Position numbers and translations under genes: made by a program. From positions 558,001-622,000 of the forward strand of contig JAFBJZ010000608.1 in the NCBI GenBank assembly GCA_016785225.1: 64,000 nt of DNA, in the 5' to 3' direction. Source of the stretch: Psettodes erumei. Taxonomy: Eukaryota > Chordata > Actinopteri > Pleuronectiformes > Psettodidae. A model generated the notes under the pieces. That model made no database searches. It was not told where the DNA came from and saw only the letters and a list, made by a program, of their open reading frames with translations. Below, piece by piece: positions 14,231 to 25,879 of the stretch. Numbering within the stretch: the stretch's first letter is position 1; each line of letters opens with the position of its first letter.

Positions 14231-16682
14231 CCAGCAGGATCTGAAAGAAACCTAATTGGACACATGCAAATGAAAGACGTGTTAAAAATTCCTCTTCATC
14301 ATGGAGGGATGTGTTTCGGCACCAGCGACCACAGCTCCCTGTGTTTTCAGGCTTCCAGTTGTGCATGTGGTTGCAGCTTGAGCTGAATTATATACACCCG
14401 CCACTCTTTTTTCTCTCTCATCCCTCACTCTCTCTCTTCATTTCCCCGCCACAGCCTACACCCAACGCCCCCACCCCCAAACGTATTTCGACAATAACCA
14501 ATTAGAGGTGCAGGAATGCAGGGTGAAATGCGTGGCCTGGAGCATGTAGGATTTTTACATCAGACTCCACACTGATATGATAGTAACAACATGGGTGGGG
14601 GAAGCTATAAAAACAACCCTCTGCTTCACCTCTCCCATATTTTTTTGGAGCTCACGGCAAATGACAGCCCTGGCGGCGGCTAGCCGTATCAAGCCACCGC
14701 AGACAGACTAATGAAAACAATCAAGCCGAGCCGCGGGAGCTCTGGCTGTTCTCGGGTCCAAAGTGCACACCGACTGCTGCAGCCGCACAGGAGGAACGGC
14801 AAGCGGCTCGAGCCAAACATGATGAAAATGGACTCCAACTAGTCTACACTAATGAGTTTTTGCCATGAGACTGAAGGCATCTCTCTGGCTAACTAAGCGG
14901 CTAACTCGTCCCCTGCTGTGGCCCAGCTGCTGGGTGTGATACTACAGTAATGAATCGGTAGCCTTTTATTTATTTCGTGTTGTGGTTCAGCCCGGTCGGA
15001 CAGGCATCGCCGATGGCTCAGGCGGCCCCAGCCACATGTCGGATTTAGTTCAAAACGTGGCCGAGGACACAACAGACTGAGCATTTGCCTCCAATCAAAC
15101 ACAACAGGCCGATTTAAAAAGACCAAACAAAAACACCACAGCTCGCAACACAAAGCGGGTCCCTGTTTGGAAACAAAATCCCAGCATGCCGTGCCTCTGC
15201 CGTAGCATCCACTGCCTGCCTCCTCGTCTTGAACTAGTTCATCGCAGGGAGTCATGAAAGACTGCAAATGAGGGAGTGTCTTAGTGTGTTCACAGAGCAA
15301 GGCGTTTCCCCCTCCAGGGAGGACAGATCTGATGATCAAATGCTTTCCTGTCTCCTTGTTGAGGACCTCTCCACAGCAAACATGGGGGGGTTCAATCTGT
15401 CATGTCAGCCATGTGTCACACTCTGCTGCCCACCAGCTCTGATAAAAAAGGCCTAAATATGTACAGTCAAGAGAGATTGCACTTGCAAAATGTAAACAAG
15501 GAAATGTGTAACTAATTACGCACATTCCCCGACACACACATTTTGGGAAACATTGTGTGCAGCGAGGTCAATACACCGATACAGTCGCACAGCACAACCA
15601 GGTAACGGTTAATAAGCTGCGTTTCACTCGTGCGGCTACTTTCTTTGAGCCATGAGGACATGTCAGCGGCACAGGAAGTGCTGCCATTTATAAATGAGAG
15701 CAACACGGGTACACAAATGTTTTCTAAAGCGCCAGTGTGATTTCCAGCAGGATAACAAATCAGGCATTGTGCACACACGCAGAAGCCCCACGGGGGGGAC
15801 GCACACTCCCGGCGTTAAAAATACATATCTCACAATGCATATTTGTTTTGTGCTTTAAGCTCCAGATGGGGGGAGAATGTAAGCGAGGAGGAAGCGGGTC
15901 TGAACAATTCATAATTCACCAACGGTAAATTAGACGTTTGTGTGAAGAGCCACCCACTGACTGAGCCGGGCCCACAAAGAGAAACTCTGTGCGACGCGCA
16001 GCCGTGGGACACGCCGTTATTATGATTACCCTGATCTCTCACATCGTTTTCCTCCCTGTCTTGGTTCTGTCGGTCGGAGCAGCGGGGAGAACACTCGACG
16101 GCCGCCTGTGATCCCTGCTCCTCGCCAGCCAACACACAACCGCCTCCCTGTAGGGAGGTGAAACAGGGAGGCCCCGAGGACGAGTGGGCGGTTAGATTGT
16201 TAGCGCTGCAGTATATCCCCGAGACTTGTGGTGCATTACTGATAAAACACCTCCAGAGGACGTGGCACCTACTTCTTGTATTTTTTTAATGATGTGATGC
16301 TCATTTGAGTGGGATGCCTTTGTCTTTGCTGCACCAAGCAACAAATTTAGCTCAGTAGAAAAAACAAACATGTACTTGTAACTGCAATGTATTGATACCA
16401 ATTTACCATGGTAACTAATCTGTTATTTGAGAATGTTCAAAAAACTTTTTAATAAGCATAATTTACTGGAGACAATGTCCCGTTTCCGCAGGTGAAGCTA
16501 TACCTCCGCATGCAAGACAATGAAGAGGAAAAATGGAAGGTACATGCAAATGAGCCACTGATTATGCAGAAGGTTGCTGAAAGTAGAAGGCGATTTTCAC
16601 GTCATTTTAGCAGACTTTTACTCCTTTTATGATATTCAATAAATTCTTTTTTTTTTTAAATAATGTAATATACTATAATAAC

Positions 16683-16699
16683 AATAATAATAATAATAA
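16683..16699. repeat. Short (AAT)n repeat
   Basis: About six AAT units in an AT-rich patch that also holds an 11-base T run at about 16647. Confidence 0.85.
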
Positions 16700-18594
16700 G
16701 TAGTATAATAATCAAATGTCCCTTCCTTGTAAGTGAATGGCGTGGATCTGGCATCATCACAAAAAAAAAAGGCTTTGGCGGCAAGTGTTATTGTGTGCTT
16801 TCCCAGTGGGAAAACATATTGCATGACCAAATGCTGCGATGATTAGCAACATACATACAGTATGGCGAGGCAATATCATTGTATAAATAAGCATGGAATC
16901 ACATGCACATTAAAAAAAAGTAAAGTATGTATATGGAGTTCTGAACCTGCTGCAAAACAGCAGCTTTCAGATTAGATCTCCACAGGTGAAGGTCAGCGAG
17001 ACAAAACCATGGTGTGAGCTGTTCTGTTTTTGTTTGTAATCTCTACTCAGATGATTACTGCCAACTTTTTCACATGCTTTCTGAGCATTAAAACAATGCG
17101 TAGTGCAAAAGTCAGATTCAGATGAAAAGTCAACCTTACGGCACCCTTCATACTCAACTTTTTTGTGTATCTGTTGAACTTTACTTAAATCTGAATTTAG
17201 TCAGAAAGAAATCGGAGGAAAAATGAACATTGTACATGAGGGTGATTTTCCCTCTCATAAATAGCTGTTCAATACCATCACATAACAGCAGCTGAAATTA
17301 CATCCTTAAACACTGACAGGAATTCAATAACATGAAGCACGATCGAGGTCCCTCCCCTCGTCTTATTTCCAACATGCCGAATGATCCGGACTGCCTTTAA
17401 CCTTGGTCGCTTATATCATGGCGGACAGCTCTGATTATCGTCCCGTGCGTTAGTGCTCGCCGGAGCCTCGCATGCCTATCAGCATGCAGGCCATGTCAGC
17501 TCACCCCCTGACTTTGGGCTCACTGCTGCATCAAACCACGCTCACTCAGGCACATTCATCACCGTCAAAAAAAAAAAAGGAAGAACGAAGGCCTCGATGC
17601 CAAAAAGCTTCCCGAGGAGTCAGAAGTTAAAAGGTGCTTGTCATGAAAGCTGACCTTGCACGACAAAAAGTGACAACCTGCACATTGAGCTGATGCCTGT
17701 TGCTGTCACTGCAGGCCTTTGTGATGTGATCTGCACACTTGTAATTATTACACGTCTCAGGAAAACCGATGTTAAACAAGAAGCGAGCAGCAGCGAATGT
17801 GAAGGAATAAAATAAGACTCCTGTATTTGTATTCAGTGAGTCTGCACAGAACTGATGATGTGTTAAAAACTCTGTTTATCTGACATAAAGATCAAATAAA
17901 ATAAGCAGTCCCTCTGAATTACCCTATTGTGCTTGCGTGAAAATGGTCACTGGCGGTTGTCCAGCGCCTTCAAAACTGCGCCATCTTGCTGAAAACACAC
18001 ATATTGAAGGGCTGACGCGATGATCACAAACAACTCTCTGTGTAGCAGCCTTGAAAGAATGAATAGGAAATGGGTTGCTTTAGTAAGCATCCATTATTCA
18101 TTAAGCACCGTTCTCGTCCATGTCAACAACCTCAGGAGTGACACAGCTCTACATTATTTTCTCTTTCTCTCACACCCAGCTTTCATCTCACAGCCACATG
18201 ATGAGCGGCCGAACACGAGGAGCCCGTGAACATCCAGCGCAGCACTTTTCGAGCCCCGCCGTATTCGATGTCAGACTTTAAAATTATACGAGCCGACATT
18301 AACGTTGGAGTAAAGTCAGGAGCAATTTACAGGGTGCAGCTCTGCCTGCCGTGGGGTCGCAGAGTCACACACGAGTCAAACCATTTTGTGTGGTTCATGA
18401 GATCCAGAACTTCCGTAACCCCGCAAAGCCAGCGGGTTTCTGCCCCATGATCCAGCTTCAACATTTTAACTGTAATATTTCCAAGAAGATAGCCACATTA
18501 TCATGATAGTATAAACATAACTTTAGATTAATTATCATGCAGTACATTCTAAAAATAAACTATAATAAATATAATAATACTGAATTGCTTAATG

Positions 18595-18725
18595 TCCCAT
18601 TTTGAGGTTCCTGTACTTTGAGTATTTCCTTGTTCTGCTCCTGCTCTCCATTTATTTGACAGCTTCAGGTACAAGTTACTTTGCAGCTTTAGGTTGATAA
18701 TGCAAAAAATAATCAACAAATAGCC
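18595..18725 (-). mobile_element. Fragment of a teleost interspersed repeat (copy A)
   Basis: TTTGAGGTTCCTGTACTTTG, AGTATTTCCTTGTTCTG, CATTTATTTGACAGCTTCAGG, AAGTTACTTTGCAGC and ATAATCAACA follow the order of a very common short repeat in percomorph fish, built of repeated AGTAC/ACTTGTACT motifs. Degraded. Recognised from memory of the family; the name is uncertain, and a library search would settle it. Confidence 0.5.
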
Positions 18726-20089
18726 AGCAACAATAAATCATATGATCCTCCTTGTCTACTTTGGTTGCTAGGCCAAACTCTGCCTCCAGCCATATGACAC
18801 AGAAGAAACTGCTCTTTTCTCAGTGTCAAGACTGCATCGCTTGGATCGAGTCTTTACACAGCCACAAAGCAGTTGGGCAGCAGAGACATGCAAATGGTGT
18901 GTGACCCCTCCCAACATAAGGGGAAGAAGAGAAATCTGGATGTTGTATTGCCGGCTGGAGATGATGGCATCATAAATAAAGAAAGAGCCAAAACCTGCAG
19001 TGCGAACTACCTGAGCTGCCACCTTGCATGAAGAGAGGACAGTACTGCGCAGAACCTGTATCTATTACAGGCCGAGGCTGACGACAGAAGTCGAAAGAAA
19101 GCGTCGAGACCTTGATGCGTCTGCGGCCCGGCTTCAGAGTTTATGGTGCTGCAGAAATGATGGGAGATAATCACTCTTTCTATATGCACCATGGCCGTGT
19201 GAGACACAGCCACGCCCGCTGTGCTTGGAATCAATTAAAAGCTACTTTACATGTGCATGTGTGCAGAAGAGAACATTTCAGTAGCTCAACACTGGCTTAG
19301 TGACATATTTTACAGAGACGTTAAACAACAAGTATATGCCTGTTAAGAAACATCAGTAGTTCCACCACACGCACAGGTTATCTGCATCATAAATTACACA
19401 TTACCATAAACATAACGCTGTCTAGGAATGTGTGGGCGGAATGTCTAGCGTGCATATTAAATGACTGCGTCTCAGGTTCACACTAAATAAACCGCCCTCA
19501 AAGAAATCCACAACGGCAGAATCTTTTTCCCTCCCCGGCCGCCCTTTGTTTGCCACGGCAAACCTAATATTTGCTTTTCTCCCTGTCATTCATTCAGATT
19601 TTTTAAAAAAAGAAAAAAAGAAAAAAGGTGGAGTGAAACGAAAGTCAGAGCTGGAGATGTTTGCTTTCACTTCAGTTAAGTCGGGCCAGGCAGCTGAGGG
19701 AGTTCAGCTCTTCTGGGCTCCACCCTGATTTACCCCGAGCAGGTCACCAAATCAGTTTGCCGTACTAAAAAAATAATAAAGGAAACAAAATCTGATCTGT
19801 CCGCACAAAACCCTCAGATCTTACAGGGTTTCAACAATGTGTTTCTCCCCCTCTTTGGAGATTCATGAAACAACTGCAAGGTCACCAGCTCAATCTCCCA
19901 GACTCCTGAGCTCTTCTGAGAGCTTTGTTGTGTACTTTGTAATGTGCTCATGTAGCGACTGACAGAAACACAATAGAGAAACTATGTGTTGCCTGGAGGG
20001 AGGAATACACCCATATCACTACTTGTGGAGTGACATCATGCAGTACTTCCCTGGGCTATACTCCCTTATTCAAACCAGGAGGGCTCCAA

Positions 20090-20165
20090 CCCAGCGGTTC
20101 CCAACCTGGAGGTCGGGGGCTCCTACGGGTCCTACGGTAAACCCGAGGGGTCGCACGATGACGAC
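20090..20165 (+). mobile_element. hAT-type MITE end fragment
   Basis: CAGCGGTTCCCAACCTGGAG, then GTCGGGGGCTCC and GAGGGGTCGCACGATGA, is the familiar terminus of non-autonomous hAT elements in ray-finned fish. Only one end is recognisable. Confidence 0.55.
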
Positions 20166-20324
20166 ACTGACACAAAGATATTTCTGCTGCACAGAATCTT
20201 GTTTGATTTGGGCACTGGACACCTCTTCACGCCTCCAGAGACAGAACAAAAAAAAAAAAAATCACTCTCTCTGGCCGAAACGCTCACATTCCCAGAACAC
20301 ACTGAGGCAATGGGTCACGAGCCA

Positions 20325-20485
20325 TTAACCATTTTCATTACCAATTAACCTGCCAATTCTTCTGTCGATTAATAAATAAAAAACATCAGAAAATTGCAAA
20401 AATGTGAAAAATGCTCCTAGAGCACAAAGGGAAGTCATTAAACATGAGTCTTAACCCCCAAATGTTTCATTTAAAACAACAAACT
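20325..20485. mobile_element. Degraded dispersed repeat fragment
   Basis: TTCTGTCGATTAATAAATAA, CATCAGAAAATTGCAAAAAT and CCCAAATGTTTCATTTAAAA match the order of a common fish repeat in which a TCGATTAAT block is followed by GTCAGAAAATGGTGAAAAAT and CAAATGTCTTGTTTTG. A related AATTGATTAATC block lies near 52740-52770. Confidence 0.45.
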
Positions 20486-20546
20486 ACCTGTGGGATTTCA
20501 GGAGCTGTGACACGATTTGGGAATGACAGACTAGAAGCTTTCAAAA

Positions 20547-20549
<3 letters not shown>

Positions 20550-20590
<41 letters not shown>

Positions 20591-20625
20591 GTCTCTCTCT
20601 GTCTCTCTCTGTCTCTCTCTGTCTC
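20550..20625. repeat. (TC)n followed by a GTCTCTCTCT decamer array
   Basis: Fifteen TC units, then four and a half copies of the 10-base unit GTCTCTCTCT. It looks like an interruption (C to G) that was later amplified as a higher-order unit. Confidence 0.95.
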
Positions 20626-23600
20626 ATGTGCTCGGCCCTGCAGATATCTCAGAGGAACTCACAATGCCTCCTTTGAGCAGATGGCCAATGACTTCTGATG
20701 CATCTGAAACGGAAGAACCTTGATCTCTGCCCAGCTGTTTCGACGCCGCAGTGATCCGATCCGAGTCTCAAACAAAGCCGACGGTAAACAAACGCAAATC
20801 TGCACAGCTGCAGTTTGTACATATTTCAATCATAAGCCGCAGCAGTGGCTCACTTGTCCTCAGCAGCAGCAGCAGCAACAGTAGTGCTGGCCCTGGGTGT
20901 AACAGATCAGATGGTGGTGCTGCTGCTGCAGGTAGCAGTTTGCACAGCTGTGGACTGCCCTTATGGCAGCCACGTGTTTTATTGGGCATCCTGTGATGGA
21001 GACCCGGCCTCTCTGTGTCTCTCTGGTGAGGCTTCAGGGATTTTGAGGACACCCCCCAGGCAGGAAGCAATACATGCCCTGTTTCTGCTCTCACTTTGCT
21101 CTTTAGGGACCGTTGTCCATCACGGCTCCCACTTTGGTTCTTTTGAAATGAAATGCCACAGCTCATACAAGCTGCACGCGGCTCCCCGGCAACCTCTCCT
21201 CCTGATCACTGATCAGGAGCTTTTAAACCAGACTCCCTGGTTAAACGAGGGTTAGATTTTTATCTCCTCATGCTGCATGACTTCTAGGATGTTTTATCAT
21301 TACTAAGCGTGATGCCAGAATCCAAAGGCAGGCTGCAGGGTTCGTATTCTGTAGCACTAGCCGCAAGCACAAACAAGCCTACGGTTGCAACACGCTGCAG
21401 CTTAATGTGCTTCAGCAAGCCTCCACTAAAGCAGGCAGAAAAATAACAGGTTGGATACGAATGCTGTTTCAATCAAAAGGAAAGCTTCTCCTACGATTTT
21501 CCCCGTGCCTAATTTATGAGCCCATCTTCTGAGGCCGGCTACGACCGTTTCCGCGGGCAAATATCTGACAAGTTACTGGGTCAGACCAGGCTCGTCTGTA
21601 ATTCTCGAGACTTTATACCAATTAGTTCCTTCTCCGCCTATTTGAGCAAAAACGCGTACCGTCAAGCAGAGTGTAGTTAATGTGGTTTCAGCCTCGGAGA
21701 GAGCGCTGCACAGCGTGCCATCTCGCCGTTCAGCTCATAGTTAGAATCGGAGCGTTAGGGAGAGGCAGCAGAGAGGCGGAGGGTGGGCGAGCTGCGGGGA
21801 TTAACTCCAGGGCCCAGCAATTTCAGGTTTACGCCCGGCAAGCTGCGTCGCTCCAGGTACGCGCTGGTCGTCCCTCGCCACCTCGCTCGCTGTGGATTTC
21901 ATTAATCGCCACATCTGTTCATTTCACGCAGCACACTCACGCCTCAATAACACACGTCAAGCATTCCAAAATGCCATTTTACAGTTCTAACTATAGCTGG
22001 GGAAAAAAAAACTGGAACATCTTGGCAGTGTGTTAAACAGCAATGAAAATAGCTACTGCAATTATAAACCCGCTGAGCATTTGCACCATTTCTTAAGACA
22101 GTTAAACAGCCAACCTGCTCACCCTAATTTCTGTGGTAATGTAGCTCTCCCAGTTAAATAGATCATAGTGACATATACAGTTAATACTGTCTTGCCTGAG
22201 ACGTGATTAAACTTAAACAGTGCAGGTTTCCTCGCCCTCAGAAACCAAAACTGAACTGGATTCAGACATGAGGAGTTAAGGAGATAAAAGCCAAATCAAT
22301 CTGCCACCCGCACTCATCGGCCAAAGGTTATTGCTTCCTGCGATCGTTCCCGGCGAGCGCCGACTGTTTATCTCATTGCATCCTCTTCGGCTTCTGTCTG
22401 AGCAATCGCCCTTCTTCCCAGGGTGCACGCACAGCACGGCTGAGATGGAGCTCAAGACAAAATGTCAATGACAGACGCAGGCTGTCGATGTAGACGACGA
22501 AAGAGAAAGTGAAGGCAGTGATCCAGCACCTGGCTGCTGCATACACACAAAACTAATAGACTGGGTTAAATGAAACCAGATGTGTTGTGATAAAGCAGGA
22601 ATATGGAGCTGGTATAGTCTCGGCCCAGGAAAAGACAGCTGACCCTTTCTCCCTTTACAGGTTCAACAGGTCAGGTGTCTAACAAATGTTCAATGACAAG
22701 GAAAAGAATGAATCACTGTCTCACAAATGTCACACCAACCTGTGACGCAACGATGGACTTCTCTCCTGCCACAATCGTTTTTGTTAGCAGTCACTCGAGA
22801 TGAGCCAACGACAAGATTCATTGTGCGGCCATTGTTGCCACGTTATGGCTCAAAGTACAGTTTACATGCAGACCAGCTTCAACCCCCAGAATCTGTCAAT
22901 ACAGGTCCATAAAGACAAAGAGATAAAAGAGGAAAATGCAACAACGAAATCATACAGGATTATGTTCGCTGCGAGACCATGAATAGGTTTTCTGTCCATG
23001 ATTGATGTCTAAAATAAAGTCTTTTCAGGAGTCCAGGCTGTCAAAGTCGGTTCTTTTGTTAATGGTCAGTGGAGCATACATTCACTGGTGTGCTGGTTCG
23101 TTTAACTTTTCATTTGCACAGCTCTGATTGGACGAACGTCAGACCCCAATTCATCTTCCTCTGATCTGCTGCTGCTGACCCTGACCTCCGTCCTTCCCTG
23201 GGAGAGACCTGGCCCGTGGGGATTAGTGCCACGTCCGCTCTGATTAATTCACTGCAAACCGCAGCAGAAATTAATTTCACAGCCAACAGCCAAATATGAA
23301 AGAGGTGTCAAGTCTCAGGACATACCTCAGGAGCACCTGGAGAGGAATCAACCCGTGTTAGCAGATCCATCCATGATATCTGAAGTACCAAACCCCCCGT
23401 GCTCACAGACGTGTGGAAACTGGCTCAGCCGACACAGACGAGCGCTCGGTTACCGAATATGAAGAAGAGTGTCGTACACGAGATAAACACGAAGGGAAAA
23501 TAAACAGACAGAGGAGGGAAAACAAAGAGGCAAAGGGGAGACGAGGACAAAAACTCCAAACGCTTGTTCCATGAACCCACACTGACGCACCAAACGTAGG

Positions 23601-23841
23601 GTCTGATCCCACGACAAACACCGAGCGAGGGTTTGAATCACCACCACGTCGCAAAACGCACGCGCACCTGAAATGGACGGGAAAGAATCACCGCGCGCCG
23701 CTTTGCGTCACGGACAGGTAACACGGCGCTGCGCGTGACTGACAAAAACCACCGACGATACGACACGTTCCGTTTGCCAAATAAGTGTCAACGGATTAAA
23801 AAAAACACGAGGTGGCGGGGAAAAGTGATCGTCTCACTCAC

Positions 23842-24070
23842 CGTGACGGCCTCGACATGCAGTCCGGAGCGCAGATTGTCTTGAGGGGAGGAAAGGCGAG
23901 GCGATGCTTCGGCGTTGCCGCCTGTCACCGGGAAGGAGGAGTTTGTGTTTACTCCAACATAACACAACTGGATGTCGGCGGGCACACGGAGGGTCTTCCT
24001 GTTGGGCGAAGAAAGGGAGCCACCGCCTGGTCGCTAATGGTGTTACAACACGTGACCCGGGGGCCTCCAT
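23842..24070 (-). other. Candidate first exon of ptpre (minus strand), probably 5' UTR
   Basis: A CpG-rich segment ending in an excellent minus-strand donor, CGTCACG/GTGAGTGAG, with the last exon base at 23842. It lies head-to-head with clrn3, where PTPRE exon 1 sits in the human order. The upper boundary is arbitrary: 24070 is the first ATG of a frame that stays open for 76 codons to the donor (phase 1). That frame has no resemblance I recognise to receptor phosphatase epsilon and lacks a clear signal peptide, so I regard the exon as untranslated or carrying an upstream ORF. A CACGTG E-box lies at 24048-24053. The gene assignment is inference from synteny. Confidence 0.4.
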
Positions 24071-24099
24071 CTGTCCCCAATGTCACTGAAGAAATGACC

Positions 24100-25168
24100 T
24101 GTCAATCATTGTTCCCTTAAATCCGTGTTATAAACAAACGTTAGAAACGAAAAAAATATATGGTTAAACAAAGTTTAAAAAGTGGTTCTTTGGGGAGAAA
24201 AAAACCCAAAGTGCTTATTTATCATTATATATAGTTACTGAATATAAGCCTGCTGCTGAAATGACGCTCATTTTAACTACGCATGGTCTAAACAGATCAG
24301 GATCAGTTCTTATCTGTCATTAACAACACCAGAAACCACCGGTGCAGGTAAAGTAGTGCCTCTTCCTGTCATGTCTCGTAAAACAACCTAATTTTGTGCC
24401 ATAAAGCGATGACATCAGGCAGGTTGTTTACAGTGCTACATGATCCAGTTATAGAGGTAAATTCTCTCTGTGATAGCTTTCCTTATTTGTGGTATTATGC
24501 TTATTAATGCATCAAAACTTAAGTGGAAATCATTAGAGTAACAGAGTCACACTTACTGTACAAATTCCCAAATCATGACCCAATTCTCCTTATGTCTTCT
24601 GTATGACGATACCAACCTCTGTCACAGCTTTAGTGCTTCACTGATACATGTGTCATTCATCATTCATTATTCATCTTCTCATAACTTTTGTTCTTAGTGA
24701 CACAGGTAACTAATTAATCTGCATTGTGTTTTATGACCCTACGTACTATTTCAAGAACAGGACTTTGAATTCAAATCTGGGAATGCTGCTGACACTGAGC
24801 AGCACGACCAAGCCTTCTTTGGTCAGGTGACCACAGCTAACTCAGTATTCATTACCATAAATCCCAGACAACAGATATGGATTTCTTTTGCAGTCTGTGA
24901 AGACACAGATCTCTTGTTCAGCCAACTTGGGGAAAAACCAGTGTCCCTTACCATGACAACTAGCCCTGCCTTTTCCTTTCTGACCAAAGGTCACAGTCAT
25001 AATCGAGAGGTTTTTACGACCATCAGCCCACATTTACTCAACCCAGGAAGGCAACTCAGAATCTTTAGAGGATCAGAGGGTCCTAATCTGCTTCTGAGGC
25101 TTCATCCGAGCTTTAGAGAAGAGACGCTGGGATTTAGATTTAACTAGCGCAACTGGAATACAGCGATA
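24100..25168. promoter_or_regulatory. Divergent ptpre/clrn3 intergenic interval, presumed promoter region
   Basis: Just over 1 kb between the inferred ptpre first exon and the clrn3 ATG. It is AT-rich, without a TATA box at a convincing distance from the ATG. GTAACTAATTAAT near 24704-24718 resembles a half-matched HNF1 site. An open frame covers 24827-25147 just upstream of clrn3, but it shows no similarity and is probably chance. Confidence 0.35.
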
Positions 25169-25400
25169 ATGCCTTCCACTACTAAGAGTCTATATTTCAT
25201 GTCCAGTGCACTGGTTACTGCCATATCTGTTGGCATGATGGGGTACAGCATGTCAACGAGGTGGGCTAAGACAACCATGATTTGTGCAAGAGGAGGAAGT
25301 GGCTTCTTCAATGGAACTGCTATAATCACGTTGGAGCTTTTTGGGGGGAATTTGAACAGATCCTTTTGTCCCTTGTTTGGAAGCATTGATAATTTTCAAG
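25169..25400 (+). CDS. clrn3: clrn3 coding exon 1
   Basis: Encodes residues 1-77 plus the first base of codon 78: the first transmembrane segment and most of the first extracellular loop with two N-glycosylation sequons. It ends ...TTTTCAAG followed by donor GTAACT. The frame stays open for 13 codons into the intron and then stops. Confidence 0.93.
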
Positions 25401-25835
25401 GTAACTTCTCCAAGACTGTCAAAAAGGCGTGTTCGCCCTAATTACGAGATACTGTCTCAATCCAAAGGTTTTTGGGAAATCCACCTCTGAATTTTCCTGC
25501 TTTCAAAAAAGCAGGCATGTAAAATATTAAATAACAACAACAGCATGTCTTTCCTAAAACGGTCGAACATACTGTCAGCTGTTTTTATATAGGTGCTGTT
25601 TCTTTTGTCAATATTGTTGGATGTCTCAAAAGGCAATCACAAACAAAACTACCTATATGGCAAGATGTATATTTTTTGTCATAATTTTTGGTTTGTTTTG
25701 TGTTTGATCCTTCACCCTACATACACCAGTGATACATTAGATTTAACTGTATAACACCTTCAAACATTGTTCTCACACAGTTTCACCAGACTGTAATCAT
25801 AGTATAATGCATTCATGCTATAATAATTCTCTTGC

Positions 25836-25879
<44 letters not shown>

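Larger units (their letters stand above)
2600..23640. other. Long non-coding stretch, presumed ptpre intron 1
   Basis: About 21 kb without an exon I can support on either strand. It holds numerous microsatellites and decayed repeats, listed separately. Unique, base-balanced stretches with homeodomain-type TAATTA cores (for example 9040-9260, 13010-13260 and 21480-21660) could be conserved regulatory elements. A CpG-rich patch at 21690-21900 stands out. Everything depends on the ptpre assignment; otherwise the interval is simply intergenic. Confidence 0.4.

Noticed and set aside
14190..14270. Poly-Thr/poly-Val/poly-Trp frames
   Set aside because: Translation artefacts of the CCA trinucleotide repeat.
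14893..15339. 148-codon open frame, minus strand
   Set aside because: No family resemblance and no conserved motif; low stop density explains it.
20768..21255. Overlapping antisense open frames of 132 and 136 codons
   Set aside because: Alanine/leucine-rich translations derive from a CAG/CTG-rich stretch near 20860-20940; mutual antisense openness is a composition effect.
24827..25147. 106-codon frame ending just before the clrn3 start
   Set aside because: No similarity to any clarin N-terminus and a different frame from clrn3; more likely promoter or 5' UTR sequence.
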